64,000 nt of DNA from Pseudopedobacter beijingensis (GCF_042678145.1 NZ_JBHUDG010000050.1:62001-126000), one strand, 5' to 3'; numbered from the stretch's first letter, positions 26,373-37,042 are shown. The notes: generated from the sequence alone by a model not told the origin. Numbers and translations: made by a program.

Positions 26373-27430
26373 ATCACATCGTAAGCAGTGGCTACAATAT
26401 ATATTTCGACAATACGTTAACATCCCTAACGCAGTTTTTATCAGAGAACAGCTATTCTAAAATATTTATCATCACAGATGAAAACACAGGAAAATACTGC
26501 TTACCGGTGTTACAGGAAAAACTTCCTCAGCTAGATAAATTTGATATTATAGAAATCCCTTACGGCGAAGAAAATAAAAATATTGACTTCTGCATAGGGA
26601 TATGGAAAATGTTACTGGATTTTGAAGCCGACAGAAATGCATTGGTGATTAATCTGGGTGGCGGTGTGGTTACAGATATGGGAAGCTTTGCCGCTTCTAC
26701 CTATAAACGTGGTATAGATTTTCTGCAAATTCCTACTACTCTTTTGTCGCAGGTAGATGCTTCGGTAGGTGGAAAAACAGGAATAGATATCGATAGTGTA
26801 AAAAACATTATAGGTACATTTACACAGCCAAAAATAGTTATTATCAGTGATGACTTCTTAAAAACATTACCTCAGGTACAACTGGTATCTGGCTTTGCTG
26901 AAGTTATTAAACACGGTATTATTGCAGATGAAAACTACTACAAGGAAGTAGTACAATTAAATGATCCTAAAGAAATCAGCAGTCAGCAAATACAAAGATC
27001 TATAGAGATCAAGAATAAAGTAGTATTGGAAGATCCTTTTGAGAAAGGACTCAGAAAAATATTAAACTTTGGACATACTATTGGTCACGCCGTAGAGTCG
27101 TGGTCGCTGGATAACGACAGTAAACCATTAACCCATGGCGAGGCTATAGCTATAGGTATGATATGTGAAACCTACATGGCTTTTAAACTGGGTATGTTGC
27201 CTGAAAGCGATTTAGATAAAATACGTCAGGATATTTTCAAGTTTTTTGAAAAATATACATTAAGGGCAGACATCTACGATACTTTATTAGAGATTATGCA
27301 ACACGATAAGAAAAACGTTTCTGGAAAGATAAACTTTTCGTTGCCTGACCGAATAGGAAATTGTAAGTTCAATATAATAGTAGACAATGAGCTAATTAAA
27401 CAAAGTCTTGATTACTACAGAGAGTTGTAG
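26369..27430 (+). CDS. aroB: 3-dehydroquinate synthase
   Basis: The 353-residue protein carries out the second step of the shikimate pathway, DAHP to 3-dehydroquinate, with NAD and zinc. Motifs include GGGVVTDMGSFAASTYKRG, the SQVDASVGGKTGID lysine loop and the zinc His in NFGHTIGHAVE. Length matches AroB. The gene overlaps the S4 protein by 4 bp and ends at an intrinsic terminator. Cytoplasmic. Confidence 0.95.
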   Translation: MNHIVSSGYNIYFDNTLTSLTQFLSENSYSKIFIITDENTGKYCLPVLQEKLPQLDKFDIIEIPYGEENKNIDFCIGIWKMLLDFEADRNALVINLGGGVVTDMGSFAASTYKRGIDFLQIPTTLLSQVDASVGGKTGIDIDSVKNIIGTFTQPKIVIISDDFLKTLPQVQLVSGFAEVIKHGIIADENYYKEVVQLNDPKEISSQQIQRSIEIKNKVVLEDPFEKGLRKILNFGHTIGHAVESWSLDNDSKPLTHGEAIAIGMICETYMAFKLGMLPESDLDKIRQDIFKFFEKYTLRADIYDTLLEIMQHDKKNVSGKINFSLPDRIGNCKFNIIVDNELIKQSLDYYREL

Positions 27431-27446
27431 GTTTAAAATATCAGAG

Positions 27447-27478
27447 ATAGCGCCAAACATACATTGGCGCTATTTTTT
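27447..27478 (+). terminator. Intrinsic terminator after aroB
   Basis: Stem atagcgccaa pairs with ttggcgctat across a short loop, followed by seven T's. It lies 17 bp past the aroB stop codon. Confidence 0.85.
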
Positions 27479-27718
27479 TATCCAGAAAAGATTCTTTTCA
27501 ATTTTAATAAAAATTCAAAGGTTTTTAACTCCGTTTTTTTGATTGGTTAACTCCTATTCAAAACAAACCATATCAACTGATTTAATAAATAAAAGGATTT
27601 TGATAGTTTAAAATAACATTTCTTAACATTTACTGTTATCAGTTTTTAAGATTTAAAATGCATTTTTAATAGTCAAAAATTCAATGTAAAACAATATCTT
27701 TTTCTCATCTTTATAGCT

Positions 27719-30193
27719 ATGTTTAAAGAGATTCATAACCGCTTCTTAAGATATTCTGCAATAGTAATCTATTTTATCGTTCTGTTTTTTTGTGCTTTAG
27801 AGCTCAATTTTCTGGGCTTATTTGGGTATTCGCCCACTAAAAAAGATATCAGAACCCCTTCATTAAGCATATCATCAGAAGTGTATACTGCCGATGGTAA
27901 ACTTATAGGGCGTTATTACAAAGAAAACCGTACTCCTGTTACTTTTAATGAAATAGATAAATCAATTGTGAATGCTTTAATAGCAACAGAAGATGTTAGG
28001 TTCTATAAACATTCGGGAGTAGACTTTTACTCTATTGCATCGGGGATATTTTCGACCATCAGCGGCGATAAACGTGGTGGAAGCACTATTACCCAGCAAT
28101 TAGCTAAAAATCTGTATCGTACCAGAAACAATAAATCACAAGGTTTTGTAAAACACATTCCGGTAGCCCGTACACTCATATCTAAATTAAAAGAGTGGAT
28201 GACTTCCTATAAACTTGAGGCCAATTATTCTAAAGACGATATTTTAACCATGTACCTGAATACGGTACCTTTTGGAAATAACTCATACGGAATAAATACC
28301 GCAGCAAAACATTATTTTGATAAATCAGTTAATGATATCAACGTAGAAGAAGCAGCTTTATTAATAGGCATGCTCAAAGCAACATCAACCTATAATCCCA
28401 TTAAAAACCCTAAAAAAGCATTAGAAAGAAGAAATGTTGTGCTGTCACAAATGAACAAATATGATTTTTTAGGTAATGATGATTATAAAAAAGCCATAGC
28501 CACTCCTATTCATCTTAAACTAGGGAAAGACAATGATAAAAACGAGGGCGACTCTTATTTAAGATCCGCTGTAGCCAAATGGCTGGAGAAATGGTGCGAA
28601 GACAATGATTATGATCTGTATGAAGATGGTCTAAAAATTTATACCACCATAGATTCTAAGCTTCAGGGTTATGCAGAAGAAGCTGTTGCAGAACAGATGA
28701 AAATATTACAAAAACGCTTCTATAATTCATGGGGAAAAGAAATTCCCTGGCGTGATTCTGAAGGGAAAGTAATAGAAAACTTTGTTACAAGCAACTTGCA
28801 ACGTCTCCCCTGGTTTGCCGGGCTAAAAAAGAAATATGCTAACCAGCCAGACTCATTAGATGCCTATCTTAACAAAAAGAAAAAAATGGTAGTATTTGAT
28901 TGGGATGGCGATAAAGAAGTAGAGTTTTCTACCATAGATTCTATAGAATATTACGCTAAAATATTAAATACAGGAATGATGACACTGGATCCGTTCAGTG
29001 GAAAAATAAAAGTTTGGATTGGAGGAGATAACCATCATTACTTTAAATACGATCACGTAAAACAAGCTAAAAGACAAGCAGGATCTACCTTTAAACCCTT
29101 TGCTTATCTGGCAGCTCTGGAAAGCGGAATGACCCCCTGTGATAAATTTGTAGACAAACCCGTTAAAATTGAATATACCTTAAACAACAAAAAAGAAGTT
29201 TGGGAGCCTAAAAATGCCAGCTGGCATTTCTCCTATCAGGAAATGTCGTTAAGATGGGCTATGGCAAGATCTGTAAATTCTATTACTGCACAGATTACCG
29301 AACAGGTTGGCTGGGACAAAGTAGTAGAATACGCTCATAAATGTGGTATAGAAAGCCCTTTGCAATCAGTACCTTCTGTAAGTTTAGGCTCCAATGATGT
29401 GAGTGTTTTCGAAATGGTAAGAGCCTACGGAACTTTTTTGAATGAGGGTAAAAAAGTAGACCCTATTCTGGTAGAGAAAATAACCGATTTTGATGGTAAC
29501 CTTATAGAAACATTTAAAGCCAAACAAGAAAGAGTACTGAGCGAAGAAATGGCATGGCTAATGCTTTATATGTTTAGAGGTGGAATGGAAGAACCAGGAG
29601 GTACTTCTCAAGCATTATGGGCATGGGATCTCTTTAAAAACAACAATCAGATTGGCGGAAAAACAGGGACCTCATCTGATTATGTTGATGGTTGGTATAT
29701 GGGTATTACCAAAGATTTGGTGACAGGAGTTTGGGTAGGTGCTGATGACAGAACCGTTCATTTCCGAAACTCCGAAACGGGGGAAGGTTCCAGAACTGCG
29801 CTTCCTATTTTCGCAAAGTTTATGGAAAAAGTGTATAAAGACCCTTCTACCGGTATTACGCAAGGGCCCTTCCCTAAACCAAAAGTAGAAATCACCAAAA
29901 CTTATAACTGCCCCAGCCCGCGTATTGTTGTTGATACCGCAACAGTTGATAGTTTAGAAACAGATTCTCTGGGAAATATGTTAGATTTGGAGAATGCGCC
30001 CGAATCCAAAGAAAATACAAACGATAACGAGCATACATCTAATAACGAAATAAAAAAATCTGTGAACAAACAAAACAATGAAGACCCACAAAACAAAGCC
30101 TTACAAGGGCAAGAAGCTAAGCCTTTGAGCCGAAAAGAAGAAAGACAGCTAAAAAGACAATTAAGAAAACAGAAGAATAATAACGATCAATAA
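27719..30193 (+). CDS. Class A penicillin-binding protein (PBP1A)
   Basis: The 824-residue bifunctional peptidoglycan synthase has one N-terminal membrane anchor (IVIYFIVLFFCALELNFL), a GT51 transglycosylase domain (ATEDVRFYKHSGVDF near residue 90; STITQQLAKNLYR) and a transpeptidase domain with STFK near 457, SVN near 518 and KTGT near 647. The C-terminal ~80 residues are Asn/Lys/Glu rich and end in a basic KRQLRKQK stretch. It lies in a run with the next plus-strand gene, separated by 12 bp. Confidence 0.93.
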   Translation: MFKEIHNRFLRYSAIVIYFIVLFFCALELNFLGLFGYSPTKKDIRTPSLSISSEVYTADGKLIGRYYKENRTPVTFNEIDKSIVNALIATEDVRFYKHSGVDFYSIASGIFSTISGDKRGGSTITQQLAKNLYRTRNNKSQGFVKHIPVARTLISKLKEWMTSYKLEANYSKDDILTMYLNTVPFGNNSYGINTAAKHYFDKSVNDINVEEAALLIGMLKATSTYNPIKNPKKALERRNVVLSQMNKYDFLGNDDYKKAIATPIHLKLGKDNDKNEGDSYLRSAVAKWLEKWCEDNDYDLYEDGLKIYTTIDSKLQGYAEEAVAEQMKILQKRFYNSWGKEIPWRDSEGKVIENFVTSNLQRLPWFAGLKKKYANQPDSLDAYLNKKKKMVVFDWDGDKEVEFSTIDSIEYYAKILNTGMMTLDPFSGKIKVWIGGDNHHYFKYDHVKQAKRQAGSTFKPFAYLAALESGMTPCDKFVDKPVKIEYTLNNKKEVWEPKNASWHFSYQEMSLRWAMARSVNSITAQITEQVGWDKVVEYAHKCGIESPLQSVPSVSLGSNDVSVFEMVRAYGTFLNEGKKVDPILVEKITDFDGNLIETFKAKQERVLSEEMAWLMLYMFRGGMEEPGGTSQALWAWDLFKNNNQIGGKTGTSSDYVDGWYMGITKDLVTGVWVGADDRTVHFRNSETGEGSRTALPIFAKFMEKVYKDPSTGITQGPFPKPKVEITKTYNCPSPRIVVDTATVDSLETDSLGNMLDLENAPESKENTNDNEHTSNNEIKKSVNKQNNEDPQNKALQGQEAKPLSRKEERQLKRQLRKQKNNNDQ

Positions 30194-30205
30194 AAAATAA
30201 GCCTG

Positions 30206-33200
30206 ATGAACGTAACATTGAAAAATATTATTTTTAAATCTTCAATAGCCCTTGTTGCTATTGGTTTATCAGTATTTGGCCAAACAGCAAAAGCACAATA
30301 CTTTGGGCAAAATAAAGTCCGTTATAAAAACCTTAAATTTCAGGTTTACGAAACCCCTCACTTTCATTTGTATTACTATACAAAAAATGACAGTGTGATA
30401 AAAAACTTTGCAAAAGAAAGTGAAGCCTGGTACGCCCTGCATCAACAGATTTTCAGAGATACATTCAGAAAACCTAACCCCATTATACTCTACGGAAACT
30501 CACCAGAATTCCAACAAACTACCATTATAGACGGAGAAATTGGAGTAGGAACGGGCGGTGTTACCGAAGGAATGAAAAACAGGGTATTTATGCCTTTACA
30601 GGAAATTAATTTCCAAACCAGACACGTATTGGGTCACGAGTTGGTACACGCCTTCCAGTACCACACTTTAATTGAAAACGACTCTACAGAATTACAAAAT
30701 ATCGGAAATATTCCGTTATGGATGGTAGAGGGTATGGCAGAATATCTTTCTTTGGGAAAAGTAGATGCCAATACAGCCATGTGGATGCGCGATGCCGTAT
30801 TGAATAAAGATATTCCTTCTTTAAGAGATCTTACCGAAAACAGCAAATATTTCCCTTACAGGTATGGGCAGGCTTTTTGGGCATTCATAGGCTCAACCTA
30901 CGGAGATACTACAATTATGCCTTTCTTTAAATCTACCGCCAAATTCGGTTATGAAATGGCAATCAGACGTACCTTTGGTTATGATGAAAGAACCCTTTCC
31001 AGTTTATGGAAAAGTGCATTGGAGAACACTTACAAGCCCATGCTAAAAGACTCATCGCAAACGACGCCTATCGGAAACAAACTGATAGACAATGTAAATG
31101 GCGGTGAAATGAACGTAGCTCCCGCTATTAGCCCTGACGGAAAATATATTGCATTTTTATCAGAAAAAGACCTCTTTTCTATTGATCTGTTTTTAGCAGA
31201 TGCCAAAACAGGAAAAATCATTAAAAAATTAACATCACGTACCAAGAATGGCCATATAGATGAGTTTAACTTTATAGAATCTGCTGGAGCCTGGTCGCCT
31301 GATGGAAAGCAATTTGCATTTAGTGCTTTTAGTAAAGGTAGAAATCAATTAATAATTATAGATATTGCCAACGGAAAATCTGTATTGGAAAAAGCCATGG
31401 GCGATGTGGAACAATTTGGTAACCTTACCTGGTCTCCAAATGGCAAAGACATTGCCTTTACCGGTTTACAACATGGACAGAGTGATATTTTTAGTTATAA
31501 CTTAGATACCGATCAGGTTACACAGTTAACCAACGATAAATACACCGATTTTCAACCATCCTATTCGTCTGATGGAACTAAAATTGTATTTTCTACAGAC
31601 AGACTTGATCTGGATAAGGGCTTAAGCTCCTATATATCTATGAATCTTGCGGTATTAGATATTGCTTCTAAAACTGTAAAAAATATAAACATATTTCCGG
31701 GTGCAAACAACTTTAACCCTGTGTATGACTCCAAAGACAATCACATCTATTTTTTATCTAACAGAGATGGTTTCAGAAATCTTTATAAATACCGTATTGC
31801 AGATGAATCCATTTCACAACTTACCGACTATTTCACAGGGATAAGTGGTATTACAGAGAACTCACCTGCTTTAAGTATTTCTAAAAACGACGAGATTGTT
31901 TATTCTTATTATCGTTCGCAACGCTATACATTGTACAATGCCAATGCAAGTGATTTTAAAGAACAATCTAAAACAGTATCTTCTGACCATGTAGATTTAA
32001 CCGCTGCTACACTTCCTCCTTTTAAATATGTAGGAGTAGATATTGTTAACAAAAACCTTCAGAACTTCTTAGCTTACGACGATACTCCTGCCAGTAGTAT
32101 ACAGCATATTCCCTACAAACCGCAGTTTAAATTAGATTATATTGCCAGTAATGGAGTTGGTGTATCAGCAAGTAGATTTGGAACCGGTATGTCATCCGGA
32201 GTACAAGCTATATTCAGTGATATCCTGAACACCAATCAAATATTTGCGGCAGCATCTGTGAATGGAGAAATTTATGATTTGGGCGCTCAGTTAGCCTATA
32301 TCAATCAGGAAAGCAGGTGGAACTGGGGTGGGGCTATCTCTCATATCCCATACCAAACAGGAACTTATGGCGCTAAGCTCTCTACTTTAAACGGACAAAA
32401 TAATACTCAGTATCCTGTTTATGAAGAATACATAGACATTATTAGAATCTTTGAAGAGTCGGCACAAGCTTTTACACTTTATCCGTTTAATAAAACAACC
32501 CGCGTTGAATTTGGAACAGGTATTTCGCGCTACTCCTACCGGGTAGACCGTTACAGCACTTATTATGATTATACTACAATTAATGGTGCTATATATCCTA
32601 CCTATGCCATACGTCAGGACAAACGAAAAATATCAAAAGAAGAATATGCTGCCACCAGCAGGTACAGTTTAAACCCATTTACTGTATTCCAGGTTAATAC
32701 AGCCCTTGTCGGAGATAACTCCTATTTTGGTGTTGCGGCCCCATTAGGCGGTTACAGATATAAAATAGGGATTGAGCAAAACTTTGGTAGCTATACTTAT
32801 ACTTCACCTACCATTGACCTTAGAAAATACATCAGGGTAAAACCTGTTACGTTTGCAGGTAGATTATATGGATATGGCCGATTAGGTGACGTAAATCAGC
32901 AATTGTACCCTTTATACATTGGTTATCCCTATTTAATAAGAGGTTTTGAAGCTGTAAGCTTTTACAATGGAAATAATGGTGAAAATGGATTTAATATTAA
33001 CCAGTTAATGGGTAATCGTATTGCTGTAGCTAATTTAGAGATGAGGTTACCTTTTACCGGACCGGAGAAATTGGCTGCCGTACCTTCCAAATTTCTATTT
33101 TCTGACCTGAACTTGTTTTTTGATGCTGGTTTAGCCTGGGATAAAGGCGAAAAAGTTAAATTCGGTAAACTTGCTCCCGGAGTTATAGGAAAAGACAATG

Positions 33201-33370
33201 ACGGAGTACCTATTTATGAGGATGTGAAAGTACCTGTATATAGCGTTGGGGTTTCTGCCAGAGTAAACATTTTTGGTTACTTCGTATTAGAACCTTATTT
33301 AGCCTGGCCATTTAACAGAACAGAAGTTAAAAAACCTGTAGTTGGTTTAGGTTTCGCTCCTGGTTGGTAA
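30206..33370 (+). CDS. Secreted gluzincin-propeller-barrel protein
   Basis: The 1054-residue exported protein combines three parts. First comes a metallopeptidase-like domain with HELVH at residues 144-148 and a third ligand candidate Glu175 in WMVEGMAEYL (MA/gluzincin spacing). Then a PD40/TolB-type beta-propeller (ISPDGKYIAFLSEKD and later repeats) spans ~300-590. The last ~400 residues form a beta-barrel with surface-antigen features (GYPYLIRGFEAVSFY, FFDAGLAW, final Trp), like Omp85-type C-termini. It probably sits in the outer membrane with the propeller in the periplasm. The substrate is unknown. It follows PBP1A by 12 bp. Confidence 0.78.
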   Translation: MNVTLKNIIFKSSIALVAIGLSVFGQTAKAQYFGQNKVRYKNLKFQVYETPHFHLYYYTKNDSVIKNFAKESEAWYALHQQIFRDTFRKPNPIILYGNSPEFQQTTIIDGEIGVGTGGVTEGMKNRVFMPLQEINFQTRHVLGHELVHAFQYHTLIENDSTELQNIGNIPLWMVEGMAEYLSLGKVDANTAMWMRDAVLNKDIPSLRDLTENSKYFPYRYGQAFWAFIGSTYGDTTIMPFFKSTAKFGYEMAIRRTFGYDERTLSSLWKSALENTYKPMLKDSSQTTPIGNKLIDNVNGGEMNVAPAISPDGKYIAFLSEKDLFSIDLFLADAKTGKIIKKLTSRTKNGHIDEFNFIESAGAWSPDGKQFAFSAFSKGRNQLIIIDIANGKSVLEKAMGDVEQFGNLTWSPNGKDIAFTGLQHGQSDIFSYNLDTDQVTQLTNDKYTDFQPSYSSDGTKIVFSTDRLDLDKGLSSYISMNLAVLDIASKTVKNINIFPGANNFNPVYDSKDNHIYFLSNRDGFRNLYKYRIADESISQLTDYFTGISGITENSPALSISKNDEIVYSYYRSQRYTLYNANASDFKEQSKTVSSDHVDLTAATLPPFKYVGVDIVNKNLQNFLAYDDTPASSIQHIPYKPQFKLDYIASNGVGVSASRFGTGMSSGVQAIFSDILNTNQIFAAASVNGEIYDLGAQLAYINQESRWNWGGAISHIPYQTGTYGAKLSTLNGQNNTQYPVYEEYIDIIRIFEESAQAFTLYPFNKTTRVEFGTGISRYSYRVDRYSTYYDYTTINGAIYPTYAIRQDKRKISKEEYAATSRYSLNPFTVFQVNTALVGDNSYFGVAAPLGGYRYKIGIEQNFGSYTYTSPTIDLRKYIRVKPVTFAGRLYGYGRLGDVNQQLYPLYIGYPYLIRGFEAVSFYNGNNGENGFNINQLMGNRIAVANLEMRLPFTGPEKLAAVPSKFLFSDLNLFFDAGLAWDKGEKVKFGKLAPGVIGKDNDGVPIYEDVKVPVYSVGVSARVNIFGYFVLEPYLAWPFNRTEVKKPVVGLGFAPGW

Positions 33371-33389
33371 TAGAGAAAATCATAAAATC

Positions 33390-33426
33390 AAAAAAGGATG
33401 CTTTTGTAACAAAAGCATCCTTTTTT
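33390..33426. terminator. Bidirectional intrinsic terminator
   Basis: aaaaaaggatgctttt pairs with aaaagcatcctttttt around a four-base loop. A-tracts on one side and T-tracts on the other let it end transcription from both converging genes. Confidence 0.9.
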
Positions 33427-33446
33427 GATAGGATAAATATCATCTC

Positions 33447-33932
33447 TTATTTACTCCCGTTATATGCTCTCAGCATCCAGCTTGTTTTCTCCTGAAATTT
33501 CACAAAACCTGTAATCATATCCGCTGTCCCCTCATCATTTGTAGTTTCTGCAGAAGCAGTTTCTATAATCTCTCTTTCAAGCTCTAACAATATCTTATAA
33601 TCGTCCAGAATAGCCTCAACCATTTTACGTGGCTCTAGGCCTTCAGTCTCAATTTCTTTAATTTTAGAGACCTTAATATAGTTTGCATAAGTACTATGCG
33701 GAGATTTACCCAAAGTCAACACACGTTCAGCTATTTCATCAATTGTAAGTTGTGCATTATTGTACAGTTCTTCAAATTTAAGGTGTAATGTAAAAAAGTC
33801 ATTTCCTTTTACATCCCAGTGGCATCCTCTCAATTTTTGATAATGAATTTGGTAATTAGCCAATAAATCGTTCAACAAGTCTACCAATTCAACCACCTTT
33901 TTTGAGTCTAAACCAATTTTGTTTGTTGCCAT
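33447..33932 (-). CDS. dps: Dps-family ferritin-like protein
   Basis: The 161-residue protein matches Dps, which stores iron and shields DNA in stress. Ferroxidase-site residues are visible in KLRGCHWDVKGNDFFTLHLKFEELYNN and LTIDEIAERVLTLG. Length fits the four-helix bundle that assembles into a dodecamer. It faces a bidirectional terminator and lies 19 bp downstream of the NfeD gene, so the two may be co-transcribed. Confidence 0.92.
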   Translation of the reverse strand: MATNKIGLDSKKVVELVDLLNDLLANYQIHYQKLRGCHWDVKGNDFFTLHLKFEELYNNAQLTIDEIAERVLTLGKSPHSTYANYIKVSKIKEIETEGLEPRKMVEAILDDYKILLELEREIIETASAETTNDEGTADMITGFVKFQEKTSWMLRAYNGSK

Positions 33933-33951
33933 GTTATAATCATTTAAAAAT

Positions 33952-35280
33952 TTACGAATCCTTTTTCCTTACTATAACATTATAGTTTTCTATTTTGTTC
34001 ACTATAATCTCCTCTCCTTTTTCAATATAACCGTCATATGACAAAGCCTCGTACCATGTATCATCTATGTCTATTTTTCCTGATGGACGTAAGGCTGTTT
34101 TAGCTATACCTACTTTTCCAACCAATTCTTGTGCCGGTTTATTAATTTGGTAGCCTTTATTTGAATTTTGTTCATCCTGAAGTACCAAACGTTTAAAAGC
34201 TTTAGATTTAAGTATACTTCCTCCAAAAATAACAGACAGGGTAATAGATACTACTATAGAACCAATTACCAGTAAAAAAGCATTCACCAATCTTTCTCCG
34301 GCAGTAACATTAAAATCAAAAAAGTCATTCAGCACCAAGCTCAAAGCCAGGCCACTGATCATAAAAGCAATTCCCAAAATACCAAAGATTCCAAATCCCG
34401 GTATAAAAAATATCTCCAGTATAAGTAAAACCACCCCTATTATAAATAGGGCTATCTCCCAGTTTTCTGCCATACCCTCCAGATAAAGCGGTGCAAAAAA
34501 CAATAATGCTGCTATAATAGAAACTATAAGAGGAAAACCTACTCCCGGCGTTTGCAATTCAAAATACAAGCCACCTATAATCAGCAATATCAGAATACCG
34601 CTTACCATAGGAAGCAGCAAAAAACCAATAGCCTTATCTGTTAGGGTAGGCATAAAAGTTTCTATATGTGCATTTTCTATGCCTTCTTTTATTAAAATAT
34701 CTTTTACAGAATTAGCCTCTCCGTCACAATAATTATTAGCTATTGCTTCCGATGTAGTAAAAGTTAACACCTTACCTTTTGGTTTAACATTAGGTATTTC
34801 CAGATCAGGATCAACAAAACCTTCTGCTATTTTAGGATCCCGTCCTTTACTTTCAGCCGTTGTCCGCATTAAGCCCCGCATATAAGACTGATATTTTTCC
34901 GGTAATATTTCGCCACTATTATTAACCACACTAGCCGCACCAATACTTGCTCCCTTATGCATATAAATTTTATCGCAGGCAATAGAGATTAAAGCTCCCG
35001 CAGAAGCAGCATTATTATTGATGAATACAATAGTTTTCATAGGTGCGTTTAACAATACCGATCTGATAGAATCAGCATAATCTAACATTCCACCAAAAGT
35101 ATTCATATTAATCAGGAGGATATCCGCCTTATATTCTTCGGCATGAGATACTGCTTTTTTTGTAGACCGCCAGCTAGAGGGATTAATCTCGTCTTTAATA
35201 TCGAACTGATAAACCCTTGTCTGTGCCATTAAGGCTGTTTGAGAAAATAAAAAGAAAATAAGGTAAAATATCCTTTTCAT
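33952..35280 (-). CDS. NfeD-family membrane serine protease
   Basis: This 442-residue protein has a signal peptide (TALMAQ), a ClpP-class domain with Ser in NNNAASAGALISIACD (about residue 88) and Lys in EKYQSYMRG (the Ser-Lys dyad of 1510-N-like proteases). Four to five membrane segments follow (~215-360), then a C-terminal OB-fold NfeD domain (ELVGKVGIAKTALRPSGKI). Family members cleave membrane-raft proteins such as stomatins. Start is 21 bp from the divergent DUF4905 gene. Confidence 0.85.
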   Translation of the reverse strand: MKRIFYLIFFLFSQTALMAQTRVYQFDIKDEINPSSWRSTKKAVSHAEEYKADILLINMNTFGGMLDYADSIRSVLLNAPMKTIVFINNNAASAGALISIACDKIYMHKGASIGAASVVNNSGEILPEKYQSYMRGLMRTTAESKGRDPKIAEGFVDPDLEIPNVKPKGKVLTFTTSEAIANNYCDGEANSVKDILIKEGIENAHIETFMPTLTDKAIGFLLLPMVSGILILLIIGGLYFELQTPGVGFPLIVSIIAALLFFAPLYLEGMAENWEIALFIIGVVLLILEIFFIPGFGIFGILGIAFMISGLALSLVLNDFFDFNVTAGERLVNAFLLVIGSIVVSITLSVIFGGSILKSKAFKRLVLQDEQNSNKGYQINKPAQELVGKVGIAKTALRPSGKIDIDDTWYEALSYDGYIEKGEEIIVNKIENYNVIVRKKDS

Positions 35281-35301
35281 ATTTTATATTTTTGGAGATA
35301 T

Positions 35302-36048
35302 ATGTCCAATAAAGATACGTTAAAGCATTTGTTCTCTGAAACGGTAAAGGGAATTATATGGAAAATTGTTCTTGATGACCAAAATGAGATCTTATTGTTA
35401 GAATCACGTACTGAGGATAAACAAACACTTTTTTATGGTTTCGACCTTAAAAATCAAAAGCTATTATTTAAGGAGCTACAACTTGAAGAAAAATGGTTCA
35501 TTAGCCTGGAAGGTATTATTAATGGCGTCGCTGTTTTTCAGGGCTATGAAAATGAATTTTCACCTCTTAAAAAAGGAATCATCGCTTACGACACCAAAGA
35601 GTCTAAAATCTTATGGCAAAACTACACTTACACATGCGAACGTATAACAAATAGTGGCATTATTGCCTATAATTCAAAAATACAACCTAAAAAAACAGAA
35701 TTACTGGAAACAGAAACAGGATTGTTACTAAAATCTATCAGACAAGAAGATTTACCCGCCTATTCTGTACTTTCAAATAGTATTTATAATCCTTCGATTA
35801 TTTTTGGAGAAAACATTCAGGAAACCCGTCATCAGTTGATATTAGGTAACTTACAAGTAATTGCTTCGTATGAAAGAGAAGAAGAATCACTTAATCAATA
35901 CCTTGAAGTGTACCAAAACGAAGAAATTATTTTTAGAGATAAAATCCAATCCGATATACAAAAGATAGCCCCTGATACGTTCTTTATATGGATCGGTAAA
36001 CTGGTTTACATCAGGAACAAATCGGAAATTGTGAGTTATTTATTATAA
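35302..36048 (+). CDS. DUF4905-family protein
   Basis: This 248-residue cytoplasmic protein is largely beta, with repeated blade-like units (IIWKIVLDDQNEILLLES, LFYGFDLKNQKLLFKELQ). I recognise it as DUF4905, found in Sphingobacteriia; no function is assigned. A TATTTTTG box at 35287-35294 lies 8 bp before the ATG, so the mRNA may be nearly leaderless. It precedes the LysM gene by 31 bp. Confidence 0.65.
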   Translation: MSNKDTLKHLFSETVKGIIWKIVLDDQNEILLLESRTEDKQTLFYGFDLKNQKLLFKELQLEEKWFISLEGIINGVAVFQGYENEFSPLKKGIIAYDTKESKILWQNYTYTCERITNSGIIAYNSKIQPKKTELLETETGLLLKSIRQEDLPAYSVLSNSIYNPSIIFGENIQETRHQLILGNLQVIASYEREEESLNQYLEVYQNEEIIFRDKIQSDIQKIAPDTFFIWIGKLVYIRNKSEIVSYLL

Positions 36049-36079
36049 TTGTAAACTTTTACAGAGAAGAAATTCATAA

Positions 36080-37042
36080 ATGAAACTTAAAAACATTCTA
36101 TTAATTGCACTTTCTATTTCGTCTTATTCTGCTCTGGCATCTTCAGTTAGAGACTCTATCGGAATAGAAAACCTTTCTGGAAAGAAGATTATCCTTCATA
36201 AAGTAGAGCCTAAAGAGACATACTATTCTCTATCCAGACGATACAATGTTCCACCAAAGAGCATTATGGACTTTAACAGCAATGTACCCTTATCTATTGG
36301 TTCAGTTGTTAAGGTGCCTACAAGCATAGACTTTAAAGAGCGTAAACCCATAGTTTTCAATGATAATCCGCCCTCGTCTTCTTCAACTGCAAACACTGGT
36401 TCCAAAACTGGAGATAAAAGGGAAAGTACACACGTAGTACAGGCTAAAGAAACACTATACGGTATTGCCAGTAAATATAACATGAGGGTTGATGACCTTA
36501 AACTGTTAAACAATCTTACCGGAAATAATCTTTCTGTCGGTCAAACGTTGAAAGTGCTGATAAACGACACGGTAAGCTCAAAACCGGAAGTAATTACCAA
36601 TAACGAAGGCAAGCCGGAAGTAGTAAAACCAAAACCGGTTCCCCCTCCTGTAACAACTCCGCCTGCTTCAAGCACTAATAATCCATCTAAAATAAGATAT
36701 GTAGATTCTACCGACTCAGGTGAAAACTTACAGATTCCTAAAAACAGATATGGTATTACTGAAAAAAACGAGAGAGGTGTTGCTGTATGGATTAACGATG
36801 AAAATTTAGATAATACTAAAAGCTACGCTCTCCACAGCATTGCCCCTATAGGAACGATTATAAAAATATCTAACCCGATGACCAACAGAAGCGTATTTGC
36901 TAAAGTTGTAGGAAAATACACCGAAAATGAAACCACTAAAGACGTTATTATTGTAATCAACAAGGCTGTTGCCGATGCGTTGGGAGCTTTAGATAAACGT
37001 TTTTTAGTCAATATCACTTACGGTTTACCTAATGACAGATAA
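36080..37042 (+). CDS. Secreted LysM protein with RlpA-like end
   Basis: The 320-residue protein has a signal peptide (SYSALASS), two LysM repeats (HKVEPKETYYSLSRRYNVP; HVVQAKETLYGIASKYNMR), a Pro/Ser/Thr linker and a C-terminal double-psi barrel-like domain (SIAPIGTIIKISNPMTNRSVFAKVVGKY). LysM binds peptidoglycan; the barrel resembles RlpA, a septal glycan-binding or lytic domain. The stop overlaps the uridine kinase start by 11 bp. Confidence 0.83.
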   Translation: MKLKNILLIALSISSYSALASSVRDSIGIENLSGKKIILHKVEPKETYYSLSRRYNVPPKSIMDFNSNVPLSIGSVVKVPTSIDFKERKPIVFNDNPPSSSSTANTGSKTGDKRESTHVVQAKETLYGIASKYNMRVDDLKLLNNLTGNNLSVGQTLKVLINDTVSSKPEVITNNEGKPEVVKPKPVPPPVTTPPASSTNNPSKIRYVDSTDSGENLQIPKNRYGITEKNERGVAVWINDENLDNTKSYALHSIAPIGTIIKISNPMTNRSVFAKVVGKYTENETTKDVIIVINKAVADALGALDKRFLVNITYGLPNDR

